Assembly (NCBI GenBank): GCA_036936605.1
Contig: JAUPFV010000005.1
Coordinates: 2,283,670 to 2,347,669 of the forward strand
Direction of reading: 5' to 3'
Origin: Limnanthes douglasii subsp. nivea
Taxonomy: Eukaryota; Streptophyta; Magnoliopsida; Brassicales; Limnanthaceae
DNA: 64,000 bases
Shown one piece after another: positions 11,568 to 24,212 of the stretch. A program made the translations under genes and the position numbers. The notes beneath the pieces were generated by a model that saw only the letters and a list, made by a program, of their open reading frames with translations, ran no database searches and had not been told where the DNA came from. The first letter of the stretch is position 1. Every line of letters starts with the position of its first letter.

Positions 11568-11662
11568 AAACAATCTGGGCAAAGTTTTGTTTTGGAGAGA
11601 AAAAGCTTTAAGAAGTTGCAGACTAAATATGAGAGAGATGGTAAAACAGTAGAAAGTGTTTT

Positions 11663-11670
11663 AATTTATA
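11663..11670 (-). promoter_or_regulatory. TATA box of the antisense gene in element A
   Basis: TATAAATT on the minus strand lies about 100 bp upstream of the antisense start codon, inside the internal region, not in the LTR (which starts at 12010). The same surroundings (TTTACTATAAAT) occur at the same distance in element B. Confidence 0.65.
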
Positions 11671-11995
11671 GTAAATCTGAAAAAGAAGTTTGATTCCTAG
11701 GAGAATTCGAAAAGATTGGTAATGATTAAAGACGGCGATGATGTCACCAACTTTAATAAAGAGGTTGCTTTTCGAAGAAGGTGGGTTTGAAATTCAAGGT
11801 GAAAAAAACGCCTGAAGCAACCAACCAGAAAGCGACACGTGTCCCATAACCTCTGGAAAAAAACCGTTTGGATTCACAAAGCTTTATCGGTCCGGATAAA
11901 GCCATAGCCCAAGTTGAGAGACCTGTCCGGGAAAAACTACCCCTGACTTCGAACTGGTTTTTAGGATTTTGACAAAGGTATTTGAACAAACACCT

Positions 11996-12009
11996 AAAAA
12001 AGGGGCTCC
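11996..12009 (+). promoter_or_regulatory. Polypurine tract of element A
   Basis: AAAAAAGGGGCTCC directly precedes the 3' LTR start. Element B has the same tract in reverse complement next to its LTR, ending at TGATGAG, so the tract and LTR start support each other. Confidence 0.8.
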
Positions 12010-12415
12010 TATGAGTCCGAATTCTGCTTACTCCCCGGACAGGGACAGATCGGTCCAAGGCCTCCGGACCGGACAGACCACTTCGAACACTTAGCCCATT
12101 GGATTGTTCGAACGATGACAAAAGTACTAAAAAACCTAAACACTTCTTGACTAAGCTGCTTGCTCTCCTACTAAGAGCTCATGGGTCCTTGAACATGACC
12201 CGGGTCTATTAAACATGACCCGAAAACCCATAAGGCCCAAATGCAAGGGTATAAATACCCAACCACCTGCATTAAATGTGGGTAATGAAAATAAAATACA
12301 ACCACGCTGCTTAATTCTCCCTCTACTTTCTACTCTAAACATTAAACACCCATATACTTCCACAAAACTTCAAACAAATTACATATTTACCCTCAAACGA
12401 TAATTAACCTCACCA
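12010..12415 (+). repeat. 3' LTR of element A
   Basis: About 406 bp. The start reads TATGAGTCCG where element B has TGATGAGTCCG, so the terminal TG is damaged; the end is AACCTCACCA. A sense TATA box (TATAAATA, 12250-12257) is present. Homology with the B LTR covers the TATA region and the run AATTCTCCCTCTACTTTCTA. The flank at 12416 is ACTCT, but the 5' flank is lost, so no target duplication can be tested. Confidence 0.85.
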
Positions 12416-15400
12416 ACTCTCAGTAATTATTAAATATATTTATGTAATACAAAAATCAATCAATTTTAAAATTAATTTTTTAAAAAACTTATTTTTATTA
12501 CAAAAAAAAGAACCGTTCAGATCACATTTTTCTTATTAAAAATAAATAATCCAAACCGTTTTTGCGAAATTGTTTTCGCGAAATCGTTATTGTAATCAGT
12601 CAAGAAAGAGGTAGAATTGTTTTCATATATCTTTTTATTGAAAAAATTAAAATCTATAGTTTCAGATAGTTATGAAAGAATATGTTGTTCATTGATAATG
12701 CATTGCAATCCATGTTATAAAAGCGTTACGATACGCATTGTTATTATGTCGCCGATTGTATAATATGAGGTTTGACGATAAATTTGTTCTACATATATTT
12801 CACATATGCATTGTATAGTAGGGCAACATAATTGATATCAATACATTTGCAAAACTTATTCTGCTAGGTTTGGTAACTCATATTTTAGTCCTATTTTCTA
12901 AATACATCATTTATGGTTTGTAAAATATGGTGTAATTGAGTTGCACAACCAAACATAACTATATAAAATATGTTTTATAATACACTTATCAACAATTTTT
13001 CACATGTCATAAAAATGTTATGACGCGATAAAATCAAACGGTATTGCGCCATTACGTTGGCTAATAACCGTAGAAATTCGTTGGCGCATGACGAATTACA
13101 CATAATATCCCATTTGTTTGACGCATAATATTATATTTACATTTCATACTAACAAATTATATATAGTATTTCACCAAATATATGGCGTTATATGACTAAT
13201 TTTATTATGAAAAATGGGCTAAATAAAACTAACTTGTCTCCAAAGTATTAATGAATTATTTTTTGACATATTAACCACGAATCTATTACGTTTGTTATGA
13301 TCTGTTTGTTTTTTGTGTCGCGGTATAAAATTTATGTGAAATATTGATTTTAGATGTTTGTTCTTATTATTTTATAACCTATACTATCAATGCCAAATTC
13401 TATGTTAAGGCTTGCAAAATCTATTATAATAGAGATGTGAAACCTTATATTTTGTAGTGTTACGAAACATGTAGTATCTATAATACAAAACAAAAATAAA
13501 TTATATATTTGAAATATTATGTGGTTTATATCTTCGCATCAGTGGTGACTAAAGATAACTATGTCATAAGAGCATTGGCATATTACATTTTCCCATTCGA
13601 ACCACTGATCTATTTTAACTATGACAACTAATTTGTTGTTTTCGTATTGTGGTAGCAAGATTTCAGGCAAATATTACCGTTATATGTTTGTTCTTATATT
13701 TCTCTAACCTATACCAAAAATACTAAATTATATATTAATATTTACGAAATTGAATGTTATCATTTCAAAAAATGATCTTCCAGAAACTTTCTTATTATTT
13801 TCTTATTGTAGGAGGTAAATTCTTGTGAAATATCAATGTTAGTGGATTACAATGAGGATTTTATGATCCACGAAGACTAGAAATTTGATTCGATGACCGC
13901 GTGGAGTAAAGAGACTAATAACAAAATTGGCTTCATAATTATATTAAGAGCGTGTTTCGGACCGTAAAGGTAAAACCCTTAGAGTTGTGTATCAATGTGA
14001 GAGATCTAACTTTTATAATAAAATCATGACAAACAAAGATAAAAAACGAAAAGAAAATGATAACAAAAAAATTTATCCTTTTAGATTAGTAGGTTGGCAA
14101 GTCGAATGTGATAACATGTGATAGTTAAGCGTGGTTTCCAATGTATACAACCATCTAACTATCAAAATCCTTCCAAGGACACACAACCGTGGAGATTTAA
14201 AAGTCACAAAAAACTAATAGTGGATCATATAATCTCCTTATCAGGGCCACTGCCAAGATTTATTAGATTAAAATTGGATAATTGGCATAACTAACAATAA
14301 TTATATGGCAATTAGAAATTCTCAATCATTTATTAACAATTGAACGGAACACATACCCAATAGTTTGAAAAGATATAACAATATTGGATGCATACATAGC
14401 CACACTTACACTTCTAACACGAAATTGAAAAACATACACTACAGTCTCGTATCAACAAGATTCTCAACTTTCTTTGATAATTTGAGCACCACCACTTCTA
14501 GAAAATTCAATTTCGCTTTAAACGGGTCAATTCATCTTCATAATGGATGACATAGTTCTCCTCTAAGATTTTATCCTTGACATCAAGATCCATGATGAAG
14601 ATAATTTTCATTTTCAATTCCTCAAGAGCACCACTATGGGAGGATCAACCCTATGTTAGTATGAATTTAAGGTTTAAAGCATTTGAGGAAGAAGATGGTG
14701 CCACAACAGTAAGAGACATCACGTCGTTTGTCTTAGAATTATTTATTGAAGGTTATTGATTAATTTCTAGCTCTCAGAGATGGAGCATTGAGAAACAAAA
14801 ACTTGAGTTCGTATCGTTTTAATAATAAAAAATGAAAGAAATGGAAAAAGAAGCGACTTGGATAAAAAAGATCAAGGGCAAAAAATCTCAAATATAAGAG
14901 AAATGATGAATATGCAAAAAAAAAAGTAAGAATGACAAATGCATTGATATTAAAGTGAAGGCACAAATCTAATCTCAACCCTATATGGGTTAAGATTTAC
15001 TGATTCGCTATAAAGACTAACTGTTATAAGGTTGTAACCTTGACTGTATCTCTAAATAGTAAGACACGTGTCAAAATTAGATAGTTTAACCGCAAGTAAC
15101 ATCTCACACATTTTTTTTCAAGTGCAAACATTACCTTTTTAATTATAAAGCCCTCATATATCTATGTTTTATTTTTTGGAGTCGTGGAAATTATCCAATT
15201 ACAATTTCTAGGTTCGACTTATTACCAAATAGTAAGGTTGACCTCCGTATTTATTTGATATTTTTTTCCATTGAAAAAATATTAGGAGCTTACTGAGGTT
15301 GATAGAAAAATATTTTTTACTTCTGAAAACATACCCGTTACTCGATCATCATACTTCTTAGAACATAAACATGGAACGCAAAAATATAAAATAAATATAA

Positions 15401-16129
15401 CATTTTACAAATAAAACAATATGATATATATAAAAAATTAAATGAGCTTCTAATTAATGTTAAAGATATACAATCAGGATTAATTGATGGTCAACATATT
15501 TTTAAATTTTCAAAATAATTTATCTTTTTGAATAAAATAATTAATACTTTAATTTAGATGGTATTTCTTATCTTAAATATAAATATATAACTAATATATT
15601 ATATTAGGCTTAAATAAATATTAATTCAAATTCAGAGTCTCCATTACTATCAATATATACATAAACCATATTTCTTTTAATATATACAATATTAAAATTT
15701 TATAGGTAAATTTTTCAAATTCATAATTTATGAATTATATTATATATTTTATCAATTTACACACATATACCGTAAATATAATCTCGCTAAAAGTAAATAA
15801 TTTTACAGCAATTTAGAAACATGGTTTGTATTATTAGTACCGTAGAAAACAATTAGTATTTGATAGATTGGACTATTGGAAAAACTTGCAAATAAATAAT
15901 AAAGAAAAAAACAAAAAAACCGAGAAGTCCAATTTTTGTACGTAATATTATATTTCGTATAAATAAATAAGAGTTTAATAAGACCCGAAATACTTTACTA
16001 AATTATTAAGTTGTTGTTAAATTAAGCTATTGCTTTGTATTTATTTTTAATTTTTTTTTATTATTACTTGTTTAACTTTTATTATTTCTAATTTACTGTA
16101 ATTTGATATATTAGCCGATACATGTAGCA
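12416..16129. other. AT-rich stretch without recognisable genes
   Basis: About 3.7 kb with only short chance frames. 13340-13450 and 13660-13780 share a diverged unit (ATGTTTGTTCTTAT, then AACCTATAC, then AAATT...TATTAA). No transposase, RT, tRNA or terminal repeat was identified. It may be old decayed element sequence or true intergenic DNA. Confidence 0.4.
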
Positions 16130-16380
16130 TAATCACACTCAATAATCATTTTAACTTCTAATTTGATCCACACTCAACTTAAAATTTCGATATCCATAAC
16201 AGTTGGGATGGGCTTACGACTTAATGATTTTCCTTTTAGTTGGGCCAAATATTAGTAGATAATAAAAAAAGGCTCATAAGAAAAGGCCAAGTTTCTCAAT
16301 TAGAGTATAGTTATAACTTATAAGGTCCAAGCTCGTCACTTTTAGTTTCCAACTTGCATTTTTATTTAAATTAACTATAT
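16130..16380 (+). repeat. Dispersed repeat, copy 1 (second copy 56830-57120)
   Basis: Long matching runs with 56830-57120 in the same orientation, for example AGTAGATAATAAAAAAAGGC and AAGAAAAGGCCAAGTTTCTC. Relative to copy 2 it lacks about 22 bp after GGGCCAA and about 40 bp near the end. It lies just before the 3' end of LINE-1. Confidence 0.75.
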
Positions 16381-16949
16381 TAAAAAAAACAATTGAATCG
16401 ATGAAACACAACCTCATATTTTTTTCCTTTCCTTATTCTTTTTTATATTATAATCTTTTTAATTCTTATAATATTATAACCATATCGTGGTTACATTTTT
16501 GAAATATAAAATTACTAGTAACATATTTGTACAGTTTTTTTTCTCACTAAAAATGGATTGCCTTTATTGATAAACTTTTGGAATTACAAGGACTTTAATG
16601 CAAAGTTACAGAAAAATCACTTTTGAAATTAGAAGAACAAGGATATAGCCGTTGGAGCGTCATGAAACCGAGTCTTAAGCTTTGTGAAGATGGAGGAATG
16701 CCGAAAACAACAAATTGACCAACTACATCATCCACAACATTGAAAACAGCCAAGAAGAATCGAAGATAGCATCAATCAACCGATAATCTAAAATACTCAA
16801 TCTACATACTTTCAAATAAAGCAATCGCTTTCAACGAGTTAGGAGCATCATTTTGGTTAAAATTCATCTCCTTACCATCCTTTAATGTATGTTTTGCAAT
16901 CCAGTCAGCCCCGAAGTTCTGCTCACGATAAATATGATTGATGTTCATG

Positions 16950-17250
16950 GAAGGATGAATGAGCTTCTTGCATCAGTTCAAGATAGCCTCCAAATACCAG
17001 ACAGATTTACCAAATAGTAGAAGGTTCACCAGGATTTCAAATTCGATTTCAATATCCATGTTAACCATATGAAGCATTCGACAGATTCTAAGGCCATCAA
17101 AGATGGCTCTACATTCAGCAATCAGAGGAATGCTCTTTCCATAAAGTCCACCAAAGCCAATGATGATTGTTCCTTCACTGTTTCGAACGAGACCACCAAC
17201 ACTAGTTTCACCAGAGAGATCACAAGCGTCGTCGGTGTTTAACTTGAACC
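16950..17250 (-). pseudogene. RNase H domain of LINE-1
   Basis: The translation shows LNTDDACDLSG, GGLVRNSEGTIIIGFGGLYG and IAECRAIFDGLRICR, matching the RVT_3 pattern (TDGA..., GG[LV]xRD, AExxAxxxGL). The first acidic box reads TDDA instead of TDGA. It lies C-terminal to the zf-RVT region, as in plant L1 elements. Confidence 0.75.
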
Positions 17251-17565
17251 GGTTGGATTTTGGGTTTTTCTACCTGAGGAATAGAGGTTTGCTGAAGTTT
17301 CTAATGTGGTTGACACATCCCAAAGACAGGGAAGCTTTAAAATCCTTTCCCTAGTGAGAGTTTTATAAGATCTTAGCAGAGTCAAGACCAGTCAGAATGA
17401 AGATGACATGGTTGATGATAGTGGAAGAGCTCACATTCTGATCAAGATGCTTCTTCTTGTTTCGAGTTTCCCATATAGCCCAAGTAATAATAGCAGGAAG
17501 AATCGTTTGAATGTCACACTGCTTAGGAGTAGACCAGTACCACATTTGAATAAGGTGAGGGGGAT

Positions 17566-17990
17566 TCACGTGAGGAAGGATCTAAATCTTGAACACGGAA
17601 CTGAAAAAAACCCAAATGGACCAAGATTGAGGACACTGAACCAGTGTGTGGTCAGTAGTTTCAGTGTTACTGCAAAATTGACACTTGGATGCAAGCTGAA
17701 ATCGCTTCCTTTGAATAATAGAATCAGATGGGATCCAGTTAAAAGAGCCCTCCAAAGAAGAAAAGAACATTTCATTGGTGTAACAGCATTCCAAGTTTTG
17801 GCATAAAGATTGGATTTGTTACCCTTCTGATTGATGAAATTCCAAGTTTCTTTACAGTTAAGCTCCATCAGAGGAAGAGACCAAATAATCTTATCAGGAG
17901 CATCACTCAATGTGATGACTTTAATTTTGTTGATTTCAGTATCAGTGACTAAAGATTTAAGCCTATCGAAATCCCAAGTACCATTCATCC
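17566..17990 (-). pseudogene. zf-RVT domain of LINE-1
   Basis: A segment with KETWNFINQKG, WNAVTPMKCSFLLWRALL and, in a second frame, KCQFCSNTETTDHTLVQCPQSW gives the CxxC...H...C arrangement of the zinc-binding domain that follows RT in plant LINEs. The two halves are in different frames, so a frameshift lies between them near 17790. Confidence 0.8.
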
Positions 17991-18479
17991 AAAACTGCTG
18001 ACATTATCTCTATTTGTGTCCCAAAACCAACTTCTATTGTCAGTAGCTCTGAATCGGATGAAAGGCTTTTTAGAGCACCACCGGCCGAGCCAGAAATCCA
18101 TGTTCCCACATCCCGGATTATAGAAGATATGATTATCTGCAATGTCCCTGACTTTGATAATCCTAGCCCAGATTTTCAATTTCTTTAGATGGGAAGATAC
18201 TAGAATTGGGTGAATATTGTTTTTCAGTAGATAGAAGCAGTAAGCTTAGCCCATAACAATTTATGAGTTCTAAAGATAAACCAGAGTTTCAGGGAATAAG
18301 TTTGCTGCACATCATTCAACTTTTTCAAATTGAGACCTCCCTCCTCATGACTCCTACACAGCCTCTCCCACTTAGACCAGGTAATAGTATGTTTATTTGC
18401 TTTGTTTCCCCATAAGCAATTATTGAAAAGTCTTTCAATCCTGCTGATTACAGAACTTGGAAGTGGTGAAGGAGGTAAG

Positions 18480-19950
18480 TAGGGTAAGCTGATTAGACAG
18501 AGTGGATCAGCGTGAGCCTACCAGCCAACAAGAGAGCAGCTTTGTCCCAATCCAAAACTTTGTTTCTTATTTTAGAAACCACATTCTCATAGCTAGAAAT
18601 CCTGGTGGAGGCAGCAATGGTGGAACCCAGATACTTAAAAGGTAAGCTCACGTGCTTAAAGTTTAAGATCTTTTCAATGGTGATTATTCCATGGTTCTTC
18701 ATGTTTCGAGGAACAATGATCTTGGATTTGGTATTGTTAATCAACTGACCCGAGACTCTCTGATATTGTCTCAGCAAGTTTTAGATTTCCTGAATAGTTG
18801 AGTCTTCACCATTGCTGAAAATCATGAAATCGTAAGCAAAGACAAGACATGCAATGTTGATATCACCTTTGGCTTTGAATCTAGTTTTAGGATTTTAAAT
18901 CGAAATCTGTTTAATGCCTCTGATTAAATACTCCTCTGCCAAAATAAAGATAGTAGGAGACAAATTGTCTCATTGTCTCAGACCTTGAGTATTGGTGAAG
19001 AAGCCATTCATTTCATCGTTGATTATGATAGAAGAATGTACATTGCTAATACCGTTGATTCGAAAGCTTTGGCCATATCCGTCTTTAGAATAACATTTCC
19101 ACCTCTGATTTTGGAGGTTAAGTCACAACAGAGCTCATGGGCTATGAGAATAGTTTTTTATGTATACTTCTACCTCTGATAAATGCTCATTGCTCATCAT
19201 AAATTAGATGAGGCAAAATATTAGCAAACCTGTTGTTGATGATTTTGCCGATAATTCTTCCAATCATTGTAGTTAAACTTATCGGTCTGAACTCTTGCCA
19301 AGTGTTGGGTGATCAACATTAGGAATAAGACAGATTGCAGTGGCCTGGATGCCTATTGGGAACATATAGCCTTTGAATCCCTGGATTGCTTGATAGAGAT
19401 CAAAGCTGATAATTGGCCAGCATTTCTTGTAAAATTCACCATTGAAACCATCTATTCTTGTAGCGCAAAAAGAAGTAAGGGGATTAATAGTACTAAGAAT
19501 TTCATTTGTTTCAGGAATAACCGGGAGGCTGGAGTTGTCTTCACCCTTGACAAGCTTGGAGATCAAATCTATCAAAACGACTTGTATTGTCATCACTCAA
19601 ATCAGGAGCTAAAAGAGATTGAAAATAGTTGATAGTAGAGATACTAATCTCAGCCTTTGAAGTAAGCCATTGACCTCCTTTTTTTATTCTGTTTATCTTG
19701 TTCTTTTTAGCCTTTGTCTTCACAAAATTATGATAAGCAGTCGTATTTCTGTCGCTGTCCTTAATCCAGGATGAATGAGATTTTTGTCTCCAATATAACT
19801 TTTCTCTGTCAAAAAATAGCAGGTGATTCTTTTTAGCCTCCTCAAGCAGAGATTTATCATCAGTAGATAGAGAAGCTTGGAAATTAATCTCTCTGAAGTT
19901 GATTTCCTCTTCTGAAATTTTGATAGCATCAAAGATATTACCGAAAACAT
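18480..19950 (-). pseudogene. Reverse transcriptase of LINE-1 (broken)
   Basis: Fragments in several frames include INPLTSFCATRIDGFNGEFYKKCW, the ILAEEYLIRGIKQI helix, GQLINNTKSKIIVPRN and PFKYLGSTIAASTRISSYENVV followed by KVLDWDKAALLLAGRLTLIHSV. At the catalytic box the sequence reads FAYDFMIFSNGED (about 18800-18840), so the usual [YF]ADD is lost. Several nonsense codons are present; the domain is dead. Confidence 0.85.
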
Positions 19951-19966
19951 TCTTGTTCCAATCCCT

Positions 19967-20809
19967 CTAGTTAGACTTTAATCTTTTTTGTTTAAACCAG
20001 AACCTCTTTATAGGATTACCATCAGTTCCATCAATTCCATCAGCCCAACGTTTCTCCACAACATTCTTAAACCCACGGTGCAATACCCACATGTTTAAAA
20101 ACTTAAAATAAGGTTTGGTTTTCTCAAGAATTGAAGAAATGATGATGGAAATGGGACAGTGATTAGAGAATTTTCTAGCAAGGTGATTAACAGTAGTTGA
20201 ATTGAAATAATTCATCCAAGATTTGTTGAACATAACTCTGTCCAACCGTTTCAATTTTCTGCCATTTAACTAGGTGAATCTAGAACCAATGAAGCTAGCA
20301 TCCTGAAGATTGCAATCCATAATCAGGTTGTTAAAATCTTTCATCCCTCTCAAATTAGTTATAGTACAAGAAAGTTGCTCTTGCAGATTAGCAGTGGTAT
20401 TAAAGTCACCAAAGATTATCCGCTCGTTGGAAGGGTTATCAATGGACCTTAGAGTATTCCAAAGGGGCAGTCTGAGCTCTCTTCCGCACTTGACATATAC
20501 AACTGAGACCATGAAATCCTTATCAAGAGAAGGATGAAGAACTTTAAGGTACATAATTTGATCCTCATCAAGAATACCCTTCACCTTATAATCCTGATGC
20601 CAAAAAATCCAGATTTTGTTGCTGATATTGCTCATTAAACCACTGAAGTTTATTTTATTAGCAATAATTTGAAGGTTCTCAGCTTTTATTAAGGGCTCCT
20701 GAATAACTATAAAGCTTGTTTTAGTAGACTTAGTTAGAGATTTAAGTCTTTGGATAGTATGCTTTTTACCTAATCCTTTTGCATTCCAGCTCAAGATGGC
20801 TACCGTCAT
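19967..20809 (-). pseudogene. Apurinic-type endonuclease of LINE-1 (broken)
   Basis: The domain starts MTVAILSWNAKGLGKKHTIQRL, then FIVIQEPL and IIFGDFNTTANLQE, the exonuclease-endonuclease-phosphatase fold that nicks target DNA for LINE insertion. A stop near 20270 separates it from the C-terminal part KRLDRVMFN...NHLARKFSNHCPI, whose His is the expected catalytic one. This is the least decayed part of LINE-1. Confidence 0.85.
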
Positions 20810-21309
20810 TGATTAGCTGAAGAAGTTTTAGTGGATCTTTTGAGCTTAATAAGCTTAGAAGAGGCTGGCCCATTAGTATTCTAGATTTTGATCTTTTTAT
20901 TCTTCCTTGTCTTGATCTTCTTGAATTCAGTATCTTTTTTATCTTTAACAGGTGAACTCATGAGGCTTCCTACATTTTTTCTGGTTGGAGAATTCTGATC
21001 TTCAGGAGTAACATGCTTGTATAAAGTTCTTCTTTCAATGGTTCATAAGGCATCTATGATCTCAGAGTCTTTTGAAAAAGTGGTGGAAGCATGAATGTTA
21101 GAGTTTGAAGAGGCTTCTTGATTTTCTTAGATAGGATCATTGTAAGACTGGTTGGTACTTTGTTCTTCAGAGATACCTTTGTTTTCATTGATATTTTCAT
21201 TGTGGTTGGCTATTTCTTTGCTGATAATGATGGATTTAAGATTGTTAGTTGTCTCACCATGTTTAGTAGGGTTATTGCTTGGATTAGTGTTGGCTTTAGT
21301 AGTTTGAGT

Positions 21310-22338
21310 AGTCTATTTTTTAAAATTGTCTTCAGAATGACCAATATGGGAACACATTTGGCAGTAATTAGGAAGTTTATCATAAATAACATGAACCCAG
21401 AAACTATCTTCCTCACCAAAATTGATCAAAACCTTCTGAGCCAATGACTTAGAAATATCGATTTCAACCCAGATTCTGCAGCAATTCTGATTTGCTCTAT
21501 TGGTAGAAGGGACCCAGATTTTTAGAGGGGTTCCTAGAACTTTGGTAATTTCTCCGATAGTAGATTCATTAAACATGAATTCAGGAAGATTAGGAAGAGA
21601 ATCCCAGATTGGAGTGAAGGGACATTCAAGGTTGGGATTAATTTGAGGTATCCACTTCAAAAGTCACATAGTTTTACTGCCAACTACCCAGACGTTCTTA
21701 GACCACAGTTTCTTGAAATCTTCAAGATCATTAAATTCGATGAAAATATGCCTGTAATCCCATACTGAAATACTGAAGTTTCCTGAGAACTTGAATTTCC
21801 CCAGGAAGCTTCTGATTATTTCCATCGTTGGTTTCCCGGTGGTAAACTTGCATATTAAGGTGTGTTTAGATAGACTGATCAAGGATTCTTGGTCCTTTGC
21901 CTCAAAGGTGATGATTGGGTGGTCATTTTTGTGAGAAACCGATACATTGTTGTGCTGAAACTCTTCAGTTCTAGGTTTTACAGTTTTTGCATATGAAACA
22001 GATCGATCCCCTCAATTCAGTTTAGACTTGTTTGATTCCTCAAATGCAGGATTGCTTCTCATATTGGTATTATCTCCAATCAACAAAGGAGAAGGATTTC
22101 CATAGCTCGAAGAAGAAACATTGCAAATGGAGGTTTGAGTAGATTTCCTAAGCAGAGGAAAGTCATTTTCTATCAAGAAGTGAGTTTTCTTTACAGGCAG
22201 AGGAAACTCAGTAGCAATTGCGGCCAGATTTTTCAGTTGAAGAGTATGGCTTGGTAGTCAGGTTTATAATTGGCAAAATTTCACCGTCTTCCATGGAGCA
22301 AAAAAGATCAAACCAATGAGAAATCAGAGGTTCGTTCA
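21310..22338 (-). pseudogene. ORF1 of LINE-1 (DUF4283 and zinc-knuckle type, broken)
   Basis: A likely start lies at 22338 (MNEPLISHWFDLF). After several stops the DUF4283-like part (FSISVWDYRHIFIEFNDLEDFKKLW) and SFWVHVIYDKLPNYCQMCSHIGH are readable. The zinc knuckle CxxCxxxGHxxxx lacks its last Cys. This is the RNA-binding ORF1 class of plant L1 elements. Confidence 0.75.
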
Positions 22339-22508
22339 TGCTGGAATCAAGAAAATTAACGGACTCTATTCTTGAGAATGAATAACTTAAAAATTACTAG
22401 TAAAAAGGTATGGTTTTGTTATATTTGTTATTTATATTTAAAATTGATTTTTTTATGGTTTTTAGTTAGGAATTTTTTATATTAATAAGATAAATATATG
22501 TTTAGTGA

Positions 22509-22535
<27 letters not shown>
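22509..22535. repeat. (AT)n microsatellite
   Basis: About 13 AT units between the 5' end of LINE-1 and the truncated 5' end of LINE-2. Confidence 0.9.
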
Positions 22536-22537
<2 letters not shown>

Positions 22538-22540
<3 letters not shown>

Positions 22541-24212
22541 GAGAATTATAATGGTAGAATTGGTGAATCCAATGGAGGCGGTCTCATAAGAGATTATAAT
22601 GGTACCATAATTTTGAGTTTTGGCAGGTTATATGGAGAAATCATTTATATCATTGTTGAATGTAAGGTTTTGTTGGATGGTTTATTAATTTGTTATTCAA
22701 AACGTATCAATAGGCTTGATATAGAAACACATTAAAGTATTCTTACTAAAATGATCTTAAGAAGAAGATCTCTCTTGTTTCTTGAACCTATTATTATCCA
22801 GCTTTGAATCGTCAAATCCCCTATGGTAGACTTCTCTGCATCTTCACTGATTCTAGTTTATCATGTTCTTTCAAGCTCATAGTTTTTTGTCGAGGGTTAG
22901 TCGAATATTACCCCCTTGTTGATATCTCCAGTATTCGTGCATCAAGTTCTCTGTATCAAGTGCTGCTCCAACTTGACCTCTGTCTCTGTCGTGAAATGAT
23001 TATGAAGGCGCCAATTTTAACTTTCTAATTTTCTTCCCTCCTTCAATATGTGTAATGCTCCATTTAACTTCTATGGGCTATATTTTTAGCATATATCTTT
23101 TGATCCTTTAAGTTTTAGTAATAAAAGTCAATATTTGATGGGAAAATAATATAAGTTTTTTAAAGATAATTTTGTTTTTTCTAAATCCTAATTGGTTTTC
23201 AATTTTTTTTTTTCAATCCAACCATTTTTTCCTAAATCTTTTCTATTTTATAGGCTATCTTAGGTTAGCTTTTATTCGTGTTGAGTCTTGATGTTTCTTC
23301 TTTGTCTTATGTTTGCTCCTACCATGCACTATAGTCCTTTTTTCCACCTTTTCGGTCCTATTGGTTTTTATTTTTTTTGCGGAGTTGCACCTTTAGTTTT
23401 CCTATTTATTTTTTCTTGGTTTTCAATCGTTTTAATAGGTAAGATTAAATGAAGGGTGAATAATTTGTTACATTTTAACCAATTATGGTGGTTAAACCTT
23501 GATCGGGGTATTGGAATCTATTTCAGTGGATCTTTTTGTTAGTCCAGTTAATCGTTCATAAAGACTCGAGGTTCGCTCGTCTTGGTTCTGGATCCATGTT
23601 TATGAGAGTTTATCTTGTTTCTTTTGAGTATCAATCCTTTGTTCGGAGACTAGGCATCTTCTACTTTGCGGCCACACGTCTGTAAGTATTTTATCACTTC
23701 ACTTAATATTTTAAACGTATTTTGTTGCTTCACTTAATATTTTAAACGTATTTTGTTTGTCATGTGGGTTTGTTTTTTTATGGATCGAAAGCCAAAGAAG
23801 TGGTTGGCTGGTGTTTCCTTATTTTTCTTTGATTCTTTTGAACTTTAGTTTATGACATATGGTCTTTTGTGTCCCTTGAGCTCTGATTTATCAGTTCATT
23901 AAGAATTTTCTTGTTTTACCAATCAAATTCTTTATCGGTCTCTTACTCCAAGATGGATTGTGATGCATTCCACCATCTAGAATGCTATTCTCTGTGTTTG
24001 GTAAAAGTAGTATCATATATTACTTTTAGTTTTGTCTCTTTAGTGAGATTCTTTAATGGGTATTTGTACTTTTATTTTTAGTCTCAGTATTTTTCTATTG
24101 TAGTAGTTGTAGTGTCTGTTTTTTGGGACTCTTTTAGGTCCATTCAATTTTTAATGTATTCGGGTAGTTCCAGTTGGTATTTTGAGAGCCTTAATAAATA
24201 AATAAAAAAGAA
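22538..24212 (+). mobile_element. LINE-2: 5'-truncated L1-type 3' end
   Basis: It starts inside an RNase H domain (GESNGGGLIRDYNGTIILSFG, YGEIIYIIVECKVLLDGLLICY), followed by a long T-rich 3' UTR and the ending TTTTTTGGGACTCTTTTAGG ... AGAGCCTTAATAAATAAATA, typical of plant LINE tails. The tail is A-rich at 24195-24230. It lies head to head with LINE-1. Confidence 0.75.

Larger units (their letters stand above)
2413..12415 (+). mobile_element. Element A: Ty3/gypsy, Tat lineage, 5' LTR nearly lost, with antisense gene
   Basis: Order on the plus strand is LTR stub, PBS, gag, protease, RT, RNase H, second (archaeal-type) RNase H, integrase, a convergent untranslated stretch, then an antisense gene, polypurine tract and 3' LTR. 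The double RNase H (a decayed native domain followed by a TDGGSS...NNEYEYEA domain) and the antisense ORF before the 3' LTR are hallmarks of the Tat lineage. Gag-pol and the antisense gene carry several frameshifts and nonsense codons, so this copy is non-autonomous. Element B at the right edge is a close relative in the opposite orientation. Confidence 0.9.
16533..22386 (-). mobile_element. LINE-1: L1-type non-LTR retrotransposon with C-terminal RNase H
   Basis: Read on the minus strand: an ORF1 with DUF4283-like and zinc-knuckle parts (22338-21310), an endonuclease (20809-19967), RT (about 19950-18490), a zf-RVT domain (about 17990-17560) and an RNase H (about 17250-16950). The 3' end lies near 16533, where the plus strand shows a T run (poly-A on the element strand). 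Every domain is broken by stops or frameshifts. The layout matches plant L1 elements that carry an RVT_3-type RNase H. Confidence 0.85.

Noticed and set aside
14365..14978. Short frames in 14.3-15.0 kb as small genes
   Set aside because: Low-complexity, composition-driven frames with no domain, start context or conservation visible.
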